This document shows positions 8,061-17,700 of a stretch of DNA of 64,000 bases, piece after piece. The position numbers and the translations under genes were made by a program. Each line of letters starts with the position of its first letter. Within the stretch, counting starts at the first letter, position 1. Below the pieces are notes generated by a model. It was not told where the DNA came from. It was given only the letters and a program-made list of their open reading frames with translations, and did no database searches. This DNA comes from Arthrobacter sp. E3. Lineage in GTDB: Bacteria > Actinomycetota > Actinomycetes > Actinomycetales > Micrococcaceae. The DNA is taken from NCBI RefSeq assembly GCF_017353415.1, contig NZ_JAFMPX010000005.1, positions 1-64,000 on the forward strand. The letters are read 5' to 3'.

Positions 8061-8681
8061 TTATTGCCCTTCGGCCAGGATGCCCGGCTTCTCGTCGGCA
8101 ATGCTGGTGGAGTCGCCGTGACCGGTGTTGACAACGGTTTCAGCTGGCAGCGTCAGCAGCCGCTCGGTGATTGACTTCACGATGGTGGGGAAGTCACTAT
8201 ACGAGCGCCCGGTAGCCCCGGGACCGCCGTTGAAAAGTGTGTCGCCGGTGAAAACGGTACCCAGCGACTCGGCGTAGAAACACGTCGAACCGGGCGAGTG
8301 GCCGGGGGTGTGCAGGGCCACCAGCTCGGTGCCGGCGATCTCGAACGTATCCCCGTCGGCGATGGCTGAGTCCGGCGTCGTGCCCGGGTAGATGTCCTCC
8401 CAGAGCATTTGATCCTCCGGGTTCATGAACACGGGGGCCCCGGCCAAGCCGGCAAACTCGCGGGCATGACGGATGTGGTCGTCGTGGCCGTGGGTCAGCA
8501 GCACAGCCTTGACGGTGCGCTTGCCCACGGCAGCCAGTATGGCCTGAGGGTCGTGTGCCGGGTCAATGACCAGCACCTCGGAGTCGTCCCCCACGAGCCA
8601 GACGTTGTTGTCCACGTCCCAGGTTCCGCCGTCGAGCGAGAATGTGCCGGAGGTGACCAGACGGTCAATGTGTGCGGCCAT
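8061..8681 (-). CDS. MBL-fold metallo-hydrolase, partner of mycothiol dehydrogenase
   Basis: 206 residues with the metallo-beta-lactamase motifs THGHDDH (HxHxDH), HTPGHSPGS, FTGDTLF and a C-terminal GHGDST. The fold resembles glyoxalase II. Its start ATG overlaps the stop of the upstream mycothiol-dependent dehydrogenase by one base (TAATG), and this pairing is widespread in mycothiol producers. A role in hydrolysing the S-formylmycothiol product is therefore likely, by analogy with glutathione systems, but is inference. Confidence 0.85.
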   Translation of the reverse strand: MAAHIDRLVTSGTFSLDGGTWDVDNNVWLVGDDSEVLVIDPAHDPQAILAAVGKRTVKAVLLTHGHDDHIRHAREFAGLAGAPVFMNPEDQMLWEDIYPGTTPDSAIADGDTFEIAGTELVALHTPGHSPGSTCFYAESLGTVFTGDTLFNGGPGATGRSYSDFPTIVKSITERLLTLPAETVVNTGHGDSTSIADEKPGILAEGQ

Positions 8682-9772
8682 TACAGCTCCACCACCGATC
8701 GCAGCACGGAGCCTTCGCCCATTTTCGTGAAGGCGGCCTCGATGTCATTGATGCCGATGCGTTCGGTGACGAATGCATCCAGGTCCAGTTTGCCCTGCTT
8801 GTACAGGTCAACAAGCATGGGGAAGTCGCGGGAGGGCAGGCAGTCGCCGTACCAGGAGGATTTCAGCGATCCGCCGCGGCCAAACACATCGGCCAGTGGC
8901 AGCTCCAACATCATCTCCGGGTTGGGTACACCCACCAGTACCACGGTACCGGCCAAGTCGCGGGCGTAGAACGCCTGCTTGTACGTTTCCGGACGTCCGA
9001 CGGCGTCAATCACCACATCTTCACCGAAGCCTCCGGTGAGGCCCTGGATGGCGGTGACGGCGTCCTCGGCAGTGGCATCCACAGTGTGCGTGGCGCCGAG
9101 CTTCTTGGCTGCTGCCAGCTTCTTGGGGTCGCGGTCCACGGCGATGATGGTGGTGGCCCCTGCCAGTGCCGCACCGGCGATAGCGGCTGTGCCAACGCCG
9201 CCGCAGCCAATGACGGCCACGGAATCGCCGCGCTTCACGCAGCCGGTGTTGATGGCGGCCCCAATGCCTGCCATGACGCCGCAACCGAGGAGGCCGACGG
9301 CGCCGGGATCGACGTCGTCGTCGACCTTGGTGCACTGCCCGGCGGCGACGAGGGTCTTTTCAATGAAGGCACCGATGCCCAGCGCGGGGGAGAGGACGGT
9401 GCCGTCCTCAAGCGTCATTTTTTGCGTGGCGTTGGCCGTGTCGAAGCAGTACTGCGGCTGCCCCTTTGCACAGGCGCGGCACGTGCCGCAGACGGCACGC
9501 CAGTTAAGGATGACCCTGTCGCCGGGGACCACGTTCGTGACGCCATCGCCGACGGCGCTAACCACGCCGGTGGCCTCATGGCCCAGCAGGAACGGGAAGT
9601 CATCGCTGATGCCGCCAAGCTTGTAGTGCAGGTCCGTGTGGCATACTCCGCTGGTGAGGATGTCCACAAGGGCCTCGCCCGGGCCCGGATCGGGAACCAG
9701 AATGGTTTCGAGTGTGACGGGGGCATTCTTGCTGAGCACAACTGCGCCCTTGACCTTGTGAACCACTGACAA
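8681..9772 (-). CDS. mscR: S-(hydroxymethyl)mycothiol dehydrogenase / S-nitrosomycothiol reductase
   Basis: 363-residue zinc-dependent class III-type alcohol dehydrogenase. Seen: catalytic zinc ligands in GVCHTDLH and GHEATG, the structural-zinc lobe [15 protein letters not shown], and the NAD-binding [12 protein letters not shown]. It oxidises the spontaneous mycothiol-formaldehyde adduct and can reduce S-nitrosomycothiol. The downstream one-base-overlapping metallo-hydrolase and the nearby mycoredoxin support the mycothiol link. Gene order is dehydrogenase then hydrolase, transcribed leftward. Confidence 0.88.
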   Translation of the reverse strand: MSVVHKVKGAVVLSKNAPVTLETILVPDPGPGEALVDILTSGVCHTDLHYKLGGISDDFPFLLGHEATGVVSAVGDGVTNVVPGDRVILNWRAVCGTCRACAKGQPQYCFDTANATQKMTLEDGTVLSPALGIGAFIEKTLVAAGQCTKVDDDVDPGAVGLLGCGVMAGIGAAINTGCVKRGDSVAVIGCGGVGTAAIAGAALAGATTIIAVDRDPKKLAAAKKLGATHTVDATAEDAVTAIQGLTGGFGEDVVIDAVGRPETYKQAFYARDLAGTVVLVGVPNPEMMLELPLADVFGRGGSLKSSWYGDCLPSRDFPMLVDLYKQGKLDLDAFVTERIGINDIEAAFTKMGEGSVLRSVVEL

Positions 9773-9903
9773 CTCCTTGAACGTTCTTGCCGGCTGCGGT
9801 ACACCGCTACCGGATGGCTATTGCCTATTGATTGTCTATCACAGGGGGTGCATAAAAGCCCGATGTTGCGCCGCCCCGCATTCCCGTCAGAGCGTTTGGT
9901 TGG

Positions 9904-10161
9904 CTAGACGCCCAGCTTGACCTTGACGTCGTTCAGTGACGGGTTGGTGGCTGCCGAGCCGTCGGGGTAAAGGATCGTGGGGACCGTCTGATTTCCACCA
10001 TTGAGGCTTTCAACGAGTTCGGCAGTGCCGGGGACGTCTTCGATGTTGATCTCCGTGTAGCCGATGCCCGAGGCGTCAAGCTGCTTCTTCAGGCGTTTGC
10101 AGTAGCCGCACCAAACAGTTGAAAACATGGTGATGGTGCCGACGTCGGGGGTGAAATCCAC
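9904..10161 (-). CDS. Mycoredoxin (glutaredoxin-like, mycothiol-dependent)
   Basis: 85 residues with the redox motif WCGYC near the N-terminus, TVPTILYPDGS (cis-Pro loop) and a C-terminal helix. Length and motifs fit mycoredoxin-1, which reduces mixed disulfides between mycothiol and proteins. GTG 10161 is chosen because AAGGAG lies 8 bases upstream; an ATG at 10203 is in frame but has no good ribosome-binding site. The neighbouring SRAP gene is divergent. Confidence 0.85.
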   Translation of the reverse strand: MDFTPDVGTITMFSTVWCGYCKRLKKQLDASGIGYTEINIEDVPGTAELVESLNGGNQTVPTILYPDGSAATNPSLNDVKVKLGV

Positions 10162-10257
10162 GGGGAGTACTCCTTGAAGGGGGTTGTTGAGGTTGCTATC
10201 CATGACAACGCTACCTGGTCGGGTGCATATTCCCTGATTTGTGCCACCATGGATTGC

Positions 10258-10977
10258 ATGTGTGGACGATACGTCATGGCAAGGGCCGTCGGTGACCTGG
10301 TGGCCGAGCTCGAAGCGGAAGCCGACGCCAACCTGGAACTGCGGGCCTCCTGGAACGTGGCCCCGACCACGGATGTGCCCATAGTCCTTGAACGGCTGGT
10401 CGACGGCGTTCTGCACCGGCAGGTGCACGTGGCCAAGTGGGGGCTGGTGCCACGTTGGGCGAAGGATCCCGGCGTCGCCGTGCGCGCCTTCAACGCCCGC
10501 AGCGAGACGGTGCTGGAAAAGCCCACGTTCCGTGCCGCTGCCAAGGCGCGGCGATGCGCAGTCCCGGTGGAGGGCTACTACGAGTGGAAGAAACTTCCCG
10601 ACGGCAAGAAGCAACCGTACTTTGTGCACACGAAGGATGGCTCGCTCATCACCTTCGCCGGACTGTACGAATGGTGGAAGGACCCCGGAAAGGACGACGC
10701 CGACCCGGAAGCCTGGCTGCTCTCCTGCACCATCTTGACCATGGAATCGCCACCCGAGGGGGAACTTTCCACCCTCCATGACAGGCTCCCGGTCCCACTG
10801 GACCGCGAGGCCATGGCCGAATGGCTCAACCCTGCCCCTGGGGAGGCTGCCGGGCTCTTGGACATGGTCTTGGCCGAAGCCCACCAACTGGCCGCCGCAT
10901 GGCAGCTTGACCCGGTGGGGCCCGACGTCGGCAACGTGCGCAACAATTCACCGGAGCTCACAGTCCCGGTCTGCTGA
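10258..10977 (+). CDS. SOS response-associated peptidase (SRAP, YedK/HMCES family)
   Basis: 239 residues. MCGRY at the N-terminus puts the catalytic Cys at position 2 after Met removal; the conserved ASWNVAPTT, FNARSE, RRCAVPVEGYYEW and LHDRLPV motifs follow in order. Family members crosslink to abasic sites in single-stranded DNA and protect them. The start is fixed because Cys2 must be the first residue. No LexA box is apparent immediately upstream. Confidence 0.93.
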   Translation: MCGRYVMARAVGDLVAELEAEADANLELRASWNVAPTTDVPIVLERLVDGVLHRQVHVAKWGLVPRWAKDPGVAVRAFNARSETVLEKPTFRAAAKARRCAVPVEGYYEWKKLPDGKKQPYFVHTKDGSLITFAGLYEWWKDPGKDDADPEAWLLSCTILTMESPPEGELSTLHDRLPVPLDREAMAEWLNPAPGEAAGLLDMVLAEAHQLAAAWQLDPVGPDVGNVRNNSPELTVPVC

Positions 10978-10992
10978 CGGAAGCCCAGCGCC

Positions 10993-12351
10993 TCACTTGA
11001 CGCAGGGGATGCTGCCGCCAGCGAGCGAACCTGTCCAGTCCGAGTAGGTGGTGGTGGCCTCGGCAGGAGCCTTGGCCGGCGCAGTTGCCTTGGCTGGCAC
11101 AGATGGCGAGGCCGATGGAGCTGGCGCGGCGGACGCGGTGCCGGGTGACGCCGTCGTGCCTTGAACTGTAGGTGTGCCTGGGGCTGCAGCCTTGGCTCCA
11201 GCTGCGGCTGTGGGGGACGCTACCGGTGCCGGGGCCAGGAGCTGCTGGACCGTCGCCTGCACCTGGGCCACATCCACAAGGTTGATGGACTCGCCGTTGG
11301 GTGCGGTGCCAAAACCGGTGATGGGCAAGGTGGTGAACGTGATGTTCCCGCCCGTGATGGAGGTCGCCTGCTGGATCAGCGTGATGAGATTCAGACCATT
11401 GTTCACCACGATGTTGCTGCTGACGGCGTTGAGCACCGCTTCCATCTTCGGGATGTTCGTGAACGTGCCGGCCTGCTTGAGCTGGTGGATGACGTCGACG
11501 ACGAATGCCTGCTGCCGGCGCTCGCGGTCCAGGTCGGAAAAAGCATAGCTGGGATCCGAGGTGTCGCGGCGCTGGCGCACGTACGCCATGGCCTGCTTGG
11601 CGTCGATCTGCTGCAGGCCGGCCATGAAGTTCGCTCCGGAATACGTGTCCTTGGTGGCGTTGAGCGTACAGACGGTGATGGGGGCAACCGCCTGGGCCAC
11701 CTCGTAGAAGGCTGCCATGGTCACCTCCACGAAATTATCGACGTGGACGTTGCCCAGGAAAGTCGAGACGGTCTCGATCTCGGACGCCCGGCCGGCGTCG
11801 CGTGCCTGCTGGTACGTGGTGTTGTCATTGGGCATGCCGGCTGCAAGCAGCGCCGTCTGTTCGGCGGAGAGGGCGTCGCCGTACGCTTCCTTGATCTTGC
11901 CGTAGGTGCCGCTCCCACCCGGGATGCCGGAGAGTTCCACGTAGTCGTCGCGCGGGATGGAGATGGCGGTGGCCTTGGTCCCGTCGGCCGGAATGTGGAT
12001 GAGCATGAGCACGTTGGCGTTGTAACCGCCCACGGACTGGTCACCGGCGTCGAGCGCGTCATATAGCTCCGGGGACAGCGGCTGGCCCATCTCATCGACG
12101 CGCGAGTCCAGCCCCATGACAAGGATGTTGGTGTCCTTGCCCAGCTTGGGCACCTGGTGGACGGCCGCAAGTGCGCCTGAGCGCAGCACATTGTTGTTGG
12201 CATTGACCAGACTGACGACGACGAAGCCGACGGCGATGAGCGCAGCCGCCACCACCACTGCCAGTACGGAGAGCGTGATGCGCCGACGGCGTCTGCGTTG
12301 GGAATTGCGACGATTCAGCTGCTCGTCCAAGTTCATGATGCCCTGATTCAT
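10993..12351 (-). CDS. LytR-CpsA-Psr (LCP) family cell-wall glycopolymer ligase
   Basis: 452 residues. A basic cytoplasmic tail (RRNSQRRRRRR) precedes one membrane anchor (about 27-49). The extracellular LCP domain shows TNILVMGLDSR, ISIPRDDYVEL with the catalytic Arg-Asp, VDNFVEVTMAAFYEV and AMAYVRQRRDTSDPSYAFSDLDR (read in parts). The tail is Ala/Pro-rich. LCP enzymes attach teichoic-acid-type or arabinogalactan-type polymers to peptidoglycan from undecaprenyl carriers. ATG 12351 has AAGGAG 8 bases upstream and is preferred to the upstream in-frame ATG at 12432. Confidence 0.92.
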   Translation of the reverse strand: MNQGIMNLDEQLNRRNSQRRRRRRITLSVLAVVVAAALIAVGFVVVSLVNANNNVLRSGALAAVHQVPKLGKDTNILVMGLDSRVDEMGQPLSPELYDALDAGDQSVGGYNANVLMLIHIPADGTKATAISIPRDDYVELSGIPGGSGTYGKIKEAYGDALSAEQTALLAAGMPNDNTTYQQARDAGRASEIETVSTFLGNVHVDNFVEVTMAAFYEVAQAVAPITVCTLNATKDTYSGANFMAGLQQIDAKQAMAYVRQRRDTSDPSYAFSDLDRERRQQAFVVDVIHQLKQAGTFTNIPKMEAVLNAVSSNIVVNNGLNLITLIQQATSITGGNITFTTLPITGFGTAPNGESINLVDVAQVQATVQQLLAPAPVASPTAAAGAKAAAPGTPTVQGTTASPGTASAAPAPSASPSVPAKATAPAKAPAEATTTYSDWTGSLAGGSIPCVK

Positions 12352-12683
12352 GGTGATGCTCCTTGGTATGCGCGTCACCCAACCCCGAGCCGCTGTCAAC
12401 GGACCCGCCACCGTGCCGGGCCTCCACCTCATCCTGTCACCGAGGACTGTCCCGAATCGTCCAAACAGCCCAATTTACGGTGAAGTCCCAGCCGATTCCC
12501 AGCCGCTGGCGACGGCTGCCAGAAAGGCAAAAGCCTTGGTGATTGGGTGGAAGGAACCTACGCTTGCCCTATGAAGCCGCCCGTGCCGGACGGACCACAC
12601 GTGCCGGGCGGACGGTGCGGGCGGTCGGTGCGGGCGGACTTGGCGGGCCCGGTTCGCAGGTTGTCAGGAAAGGATGGCTGATC
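12352..12683. other. Divergent intergenic region with promoter, GC-rich repeats and a tiny ORF
   Basis: 332 bases between the divergent LCP and amidotransferase genes. They hold a candidate plus-strand promoter (12536-12564), four imperfect copies of GTGCxGGxCGG at about 12582-12640, and a 36-codon ORF at 12571-12681 (MKPPVPDG..., Gly/Arg/Pro-rich) that ends two bases before the amidotransferase ATG. The peptide could be a leader or chance; no family is recognised. Confidence 0.4.
12536..12564 (+). promoter_or_regulatory. Candidate sigma-70-type promoter for the amidotransferase gene
   Basis: TTGGTG (12536-12541) and TACGCT (12559-12564) are separated by 17 bases. Transcription would start close to the ATG at 12571. 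Confidence 0.4.
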
Positions 12684-13556
12684 ATGTGCCGACTCTTTGG
12701 ACTGCACGCCGGAACAGAGCCCGTGAAAGCCACCTTCTGGCTGCTGAAAGCCCCTGACAGCCTTGCAGTGCAGAGCCACCGCGCTCCGGATGGCGCCGGG
12801 ATCGGCGTGTTCAACGGTCAGGGAGCACCCACGGTGAGCAAGCAGCCAATGGCCGCGTGGCAGGACGCAGATTTTGCCTGCTCAGCCAGGACGCTGGAAG
12901 GAACCAACTTCCTGGCCCACGTCCGGTATGCGTCCACAGGTGGGCACACCTTGGAGAACACCCATCCTTTTGAGCAGGACGGGAGGCTTTTTGCCCACAA
13001 CGGCGTGGTGCACGGTTTGGCTGAGCTGGATGCACGCATTGCTGAATGTGGGGGAGCGGGTCTGGTTCACGGACAGACCGACAGCGAACGAATGTTTGCG
13101 CTGGTCACTGCGGAGATACGTCGCAATGGCGGTGACGTTGGTGCCGGAGTGGTCACGGCTCTGAGGTGGATCGTAGTCAACCTGTCGGTGTACAGCCTGA
13201 ATTTTATTCTTGCCACGGACACGGAGTTGTGGGCGCTGCGTTATCCGGAAACACACGAGTTGCATGTGCTGGAACGCTGCGCAGGCGGGTGCAATGGAGG
13301 GGAGCTGCAGGTCGGCAGTCAAAGAATCCAAGCGCGTTGCCGCGATCTGGCAGAGCAGGACTCGGTGGTGGTGGCCAGCGAGCCGATGGACGCAGATCCA
13401 AGCTGGCGCCTGCTTGCGCCAGGGGAGCTGCTCCATGTGGACGAGGGGCTGCAGGTCACGTCAAGCTTTCCGCTGCCAGCAGTGCCGGCACACCTGCTGG
13501 CGCTCACTGACTTGGGCGCCACCGCGGCAGCCTCTCAGCATCCACACGCCAGCTGA
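12684..13556 (+). CDS. Class II glutamine amidotransferase (YafJ type)
   Basis: 290 residues beginning MCRLFGLHAG, so Cys2 is the N-terminal nucleophile. FLAHVRYASTGG, NTHPFEQDGRLFAHNGVVHGL and HGQTDSERMFAL are the glutaminase motifs of the YafJ/EgtC group, and VVASEPMD the strand near the active site. There is no fused synthetase domain, so the acceptor is unknown. ATG 12684 follows AGGAAAGG, and the Cys2 requirement fixes it. Confidence 0.88.
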   Translation: MCRLFGLHAGTEPVKATFWLLKAPDSLAVQSHRAPDGAGIGVFNGQGAPTVSKQPMAAWQDADFACSARTLEGTNFLAHVRYASTGGHTLENTHPFEQDGRLFAHNGVVHGLAELDARIAECGGAGLVHGQTDSERMFALVTAEIRRNGGDVGAGVVTALRWIVVNLSVYSLNFILATDTELWALRYPETHELHVLERCAGGCNGGELQVGSQRIQARCRDLAEQDSVVVASEPMDADPSWRLLAPGELLHVDEGLQVTSSFPLPAVPAHLLALTDLGATAAASQHPHAS

Positions 13557-13602
13557 CGCGCAACGGCCGTCAACTGGCTGGTTTTGGGAGTACTTGGCTG
13601 GC

Positions 13603-14115
13603 TTAGTCGTCCGAGTAGTCCGGGGACCAGCGGTAGAAGTTAAGGGACAGGTACAGGGCAAGGGCTGCGGAGTTGGTGGAGTCGACCTTGAGGGCAACAT
13701 TGTGCCGCCCTTCATTGAACAAAGTATCCATGGTGGCAAGGACAAGTTCCTCAGCCAGACCGCGGCGGCGGTGATTGCGGTCGGTGATCAGCTCAATGAT
13801 GAACGGGGCATCGGGTGCGCCTTCGCCGGTGAAGTGATCCACCACCAGCACTGCGGCCACGATTTCGCCGTCGTCATTCAGCGCCACATGGGAGGCTTCG
13901 TGGAGCACCTGGCCGTACTTTCCCTCCATGGCGGAACGCATGTTGGTCATGGCCGCGGACAGGTTTTCACCCGCACCGGCAGCGCCTGCATCGTAGGCAC
14001 TGTAGTACAGCTCGCCAAGACGTTGCAGATCGGTGTCCTGCACGGTCCGTGATGCTGTTTTGAGCTCACGTTCCAAGGGGTTGGTTTTGGCGATGAGGGT
14101 GACCATGTCAGTCAT
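13603..14115 (-). CDS. GNAT family N-acetyltransferase
   Basis: 170 residues. The acetyl-CoA loop is DRNHRRRGLAEELV (the R/Q-x-x-G-x-A/G motif A), followed by VALKVDSTNSAALALYLSLNF, the usual motif B. The substrate is unknown. ATG 14115 is preceded by AAGGAG at good spacing, so the longer reading from 14163 is rejected. Confidence 0.85.
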   Translation of the reverse strand: MTDMVTLIAKTNPLERELKTASRTVQDTDLQRLGELYYSAYDAGAAGAGENLSAAMTNMRSAMEGKYGQVLHEASHVALNDDGEIVAAVLVVDHFTGEGAPDAPFIIELITDRNHRRRGLAEELVLATMDTLFNEGRHNVALKVDSTNSAALALYLSLNFYRWSPDYSDD

Positions 14116-14319
14116 GGAACGCTCCTTAAAGTTGTTGTGGCGCCAGCAGCGAGTCCGGACCAAAGGCGTTAAGCCAATGCTAGACGCCTGTGTGCGTTGT
14201 CAGCTATCTACTTCATAACGTTTCCTGCACACATGCCATGCAGAACAAGTGCCGGCTGCTGCGGATGGCCCAAGCGGCGGGTAGTTTCCGCGTGGAGTTG
14301 AGCGTACACTTAAATCTAA

Positions 14320-14335
14320 TCGAATATATGTACTA
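14320..14335. promoter_or_regulatory. LexA (SOS) box upstream of the dnaE2 unit
   Basis: TCGAATATATGTACTA matches the actinobacterial LexA consensus TCGAACATATGTTCGA at 13 of 16 positions. Its reverse complement, TAGTACATATATTCGA, differs at only two positions from the box at 30354-30369 before ruvA. A TAATAC -10-like element overlaps its right end (14334-14339). Confidence 0.65.
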
Positions 14336-14400
14336 ATACGAATGGATCATCCGGAACATGCCATGCGGTTCAGGCAGTTGGGTGGGGATGGAACGCGCAC

Positions 14401-14739
14401 ATGGGCATCTTCAGTGAGGGCATTGAGGTGGTGAGTTCCCCTGATGGGGAACTTGTGCAGCTGTCCTGGCCTGGTGCGTGCTACTCCATTGAGCCACACC
14501 CCCTGTGCTGGTATGAGCGTCGTTCCTGGTGGGAGAGTGAATCCCGCGTCCCTCCTGGTGAAGGGGCGGGGCTCGTGGACTTGCAGATGTGGCGGTTGCA
14601 GGTTCGGCGCGCAGGAATGGATGACGAGCTGACTCTTGATGTAGTCCATCATCTCCCAGCCGGACCTTGGCGGGTTATAAAGATTTATGACGCGGTGGAG
14701 GAAGTGTTCGAACGGGAGGAGTTGGCAGACGGTGCGTAA
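14401..14739 (+). CDS. Small conserved protein upstream of dnaE2 (DUF6504-like)
   Basis: 112 residues, rich in Trp and acidic residues, with WRLQVRRAGMDDELTLDVVHH and WRVIKIYDAVEEVFEREEL. A small protein of this kind lies before error-prone polymerase genes in Actinobacteria, usually after an ImuB-like gene; the DUF6504 name is from memory and is not certain. Its stop overlaps the dnaE2 start by 8 bases, so the two are coupled. The LexA-like box 65 bases upstream suggests DNA-damage induction. Confidence 0.6.
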   Translation: MGIFSEGIEVVSSPDGELVQLSWPGACYSIEPHPLCWYERRSWWESESRVPPGEGAGLVDLQMWRLQVRRAGMDDELTLDVVHHLPAGPWRVIKIYDAVEEVFEREELADGA

Positions 14740-17700
14740 CTTTGTCCATTTGCATAGCTCATCCGCCTTCAGCGCCCACTTTGGCGTGTCCTGGCCGGAG
14801 GAATTGGCGCGGGTTGCTGCAGCAGACGGCGACGCACTGGCCGTCACGGACAGGGACGGCCTCTATGGGGCAGTCAAACATGTGAAGGCGTGCATGGCTG
14901 CCGGCATTGACCCCATCATTGGCGTTGACCTGGCTGTGGTGGAAGAGGGACCCCATGGGCTGATGGAGACGGGACGTGTGGTGGTACTCGCCCACGGCGG
15001 GGCATTCCTGCCGCCGGGAACCGGTTATGCCGCACTGTGCCGGCTGATCTCAGCCGCGCACAGTTGCACTCCCGTGGGACTTACGTTGGACAAGCTGGCC
15101 GCCAGAGTGCTGGACCCGGAATCCGGGAAACCGGCGTTAACAGTGATGCTTGGCCCGGCGTCTCCTGTGGGTAGGTCGCTCCACGGGCGCAAGTACCTCC
15201 TGCCGCGCACAAAATTCCTGCAATGGCACAACGCCATGCCTGCCGGCTCCATGGTCGTGGAAATTCTCAGCCACCTCAGCGCACCCGGTGCCCCGTTAAG
15301 TACGACCCATGCTGTGCGGATGCTCAAGCTGGCGCAGGAGTTCAACGTCCCGGCAGTGCTGAGCAATGCCGCCCGCTATGCCCATGCAGAAGACGCCCCC
15401 ACGGCGGATGTCCTGGATGCGGCACGGCTGGTGATGCCGCTGGGAGAACTCCACGAGCTGCAGCCCACGGGACAAGCCTGGCTCAAAAGTGCTGCCCAGA
15501 TGCGTGCCGTAGCCAAGGAAATTGTGTACCAGGGAGGCTACGGCAAGGCCGAGTTGAGTCAACTATGGGCCAACACCTCCCAGCTGGCGGACAAATGCAG
15601 GCTTGATCCGAGCGCCGACTTGGGCTGGAAACAACCAACAACCCCTGAATTGGATGTGCTGGGCTTGACGCGCCCTGCCAGCGTGGAACTGCGCCAACGC
15701 AGCGAAGCAGGGCTTACACGGCGCTTTGGCAATCTCAACGGAACAAAGCTGCAAACTGTGCGCAACAGGCTTGAGACGGAGCTGGCCACGATTGGCGGCT
15801 TGGGTTTTGACTCCTATTTTCTTACCGTGGCAGAAGTTTCTGACATGATCCACACCATGGGGGTGCGCCGGGCGGCCAGGGGTTCAGGAGCTTCCTCGCT
15901 AGTCAACTACCTGCTGGGTATCAGCGCCGTGGACCCCATCGCCAATGATCTGCTCTTTGAAAGGTTTCTCTCCGCTGACAGGTCCACCCTGCCAGACATT
16001 GACCTGGATGTGGAAAGTGCCGAACGCCACAATGTGTACCGGGGCATCTTTGCGCGCTTTGGTCCCCAGCGGGTGACTTTGATGAGCATGCAAAACAGCT
16101 ACCGTGCCCGCGGCGCCGTCAGGGATGCCGGTATGGCATTGGGCATGGACAGGGGAGAGATCGACCAGATAGCCAAACAGCTGTGGCGTTTTTCGGCAGG
16201 CTCCTTCAGGGAAGCACTGGAGGAAAAGCCCGAGCTGCGGGATCTGGCCACCCAGGTCCGCGACTCCCGCCAGTCAGGGACAGGCGGCCAGCTTGATCTG
16301 CTGGTGGACCTCACCGAACGTCTTGACAGCCTGCCCCGGCATATTTCCATGCACCCTTGCGGGGTTATTTTGGGAGACTCGGGGCTGCTTAACCGCACCC
16401 CTGTGCAGCCCAGCGGCATGGGGCTGCCCATGAGCCAGTTCGATAAACACGACATGGACGCCATGGGCATGCTCAAACTTGATGTCCTGGGCGTACGCAT
16501 GCAAAGCGCCATGGCGTATGCGGTGCGGGAGATCATCCGCCTGCACCCGTCGCGGGAAGCCGTCGCTGCGGAGGGTGGGCACGCCCTTGGCGCCCCCTTC
16601 ATCAGCGAGCATGGAGGTATTGACCTTGACGCCGTCCCGTTCGACGACGAACCCACCTTTGAGTTGATCCGCAGCACCCATACGCTGGGCTGTTTTCAAA
16701 TCGAATCTCCGGGCCAGCGTGAGCTTGTGGGAAAGATGGCCCCCACTGAATTCAGTGACCTCATTATCGACATCTCCTTGTTTCGGCCCGGACCCATGAA
16801 ATCAAACATGGTCAAACCATTCTTGGAAAGTCGGGCGGGCTTCTCGCTGGCACACTATGCCCACGCCGATCTCATACCTGTGTTGGAAGAAACCCATGGT
16901 GTCACGGTCTTCCATGAACAGGTGCTGCGCACTCTCAGCACCATGACAGGGTGCACCCTGTCCAGAGCCGACGAGTTCAGGCGGGGGCTGGGGAAGCCTG
17001 CGGTTGAACCCACAGTGGAAAAGTACTTCAGGGATCAGGCCGCCAGCCGCGGCTACAGCCAAGCTGTTATTGAGGAAGTGTGGGGGACTCTGGCGGCGTT
17101 TGGCAGTTTTGGTTTCTGCAAAGCCCACGGGGCAGCCTTCGCCGTGCCCACCTACCAATCTGCCTGGTTGAAAGCGCATCACCCGGCCGAGTTCATGGCC
17201 GGGCTGTGGGAACACGACCCCGGCATGTACCCGCGCCGTCTGCTCGTGGCAGAAGCACGACGCATGGGAATCCCCATTCTGCCCCTTGACATCAACGCCA
17301 GCAGCGGTGAGTACCGTGCCGAACGCACCGAGGACAACGTGACAGGCGTCCGGCTGAGCCTGGCCGGGGTGTACGGGCTCTCCGGCACCGAGCTCAGGCG
17401 CATCCTTGCCGGCCAGCCCTACAACTCCCTGGCTGAGCTGCGCGACAGGGGAAGGCTGAGCCGCCCCACCCTGAAGCGGCTGGCTCAATTAGGAGCACTT
17501 GACTCTTTGCACCGCCGGGCAAAACAGAGCACAGGGAACACCGCCAACCGTGCCGACCTCATTGCCCACGTGAACAGCCTGCCGGTCCACAAGGCCAACA
17601 AACGCAATGAACCCATTGCCGGGCAGCTTGCCCTGCCCATGGAAGATGTGGAACTGGGTGCGCTCGCAGCCAAACACCCTGCAGCGGGGCTGGCCGAGAC

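Noticed and set aside
8672-9769. 365-codon plus-strand frame opposite the mycothiol dehydrogenase
   Set aside because: Shadow of a clear zinc dehydrogenase; composition is Gly/Val/Ala/His-rich without motifs.
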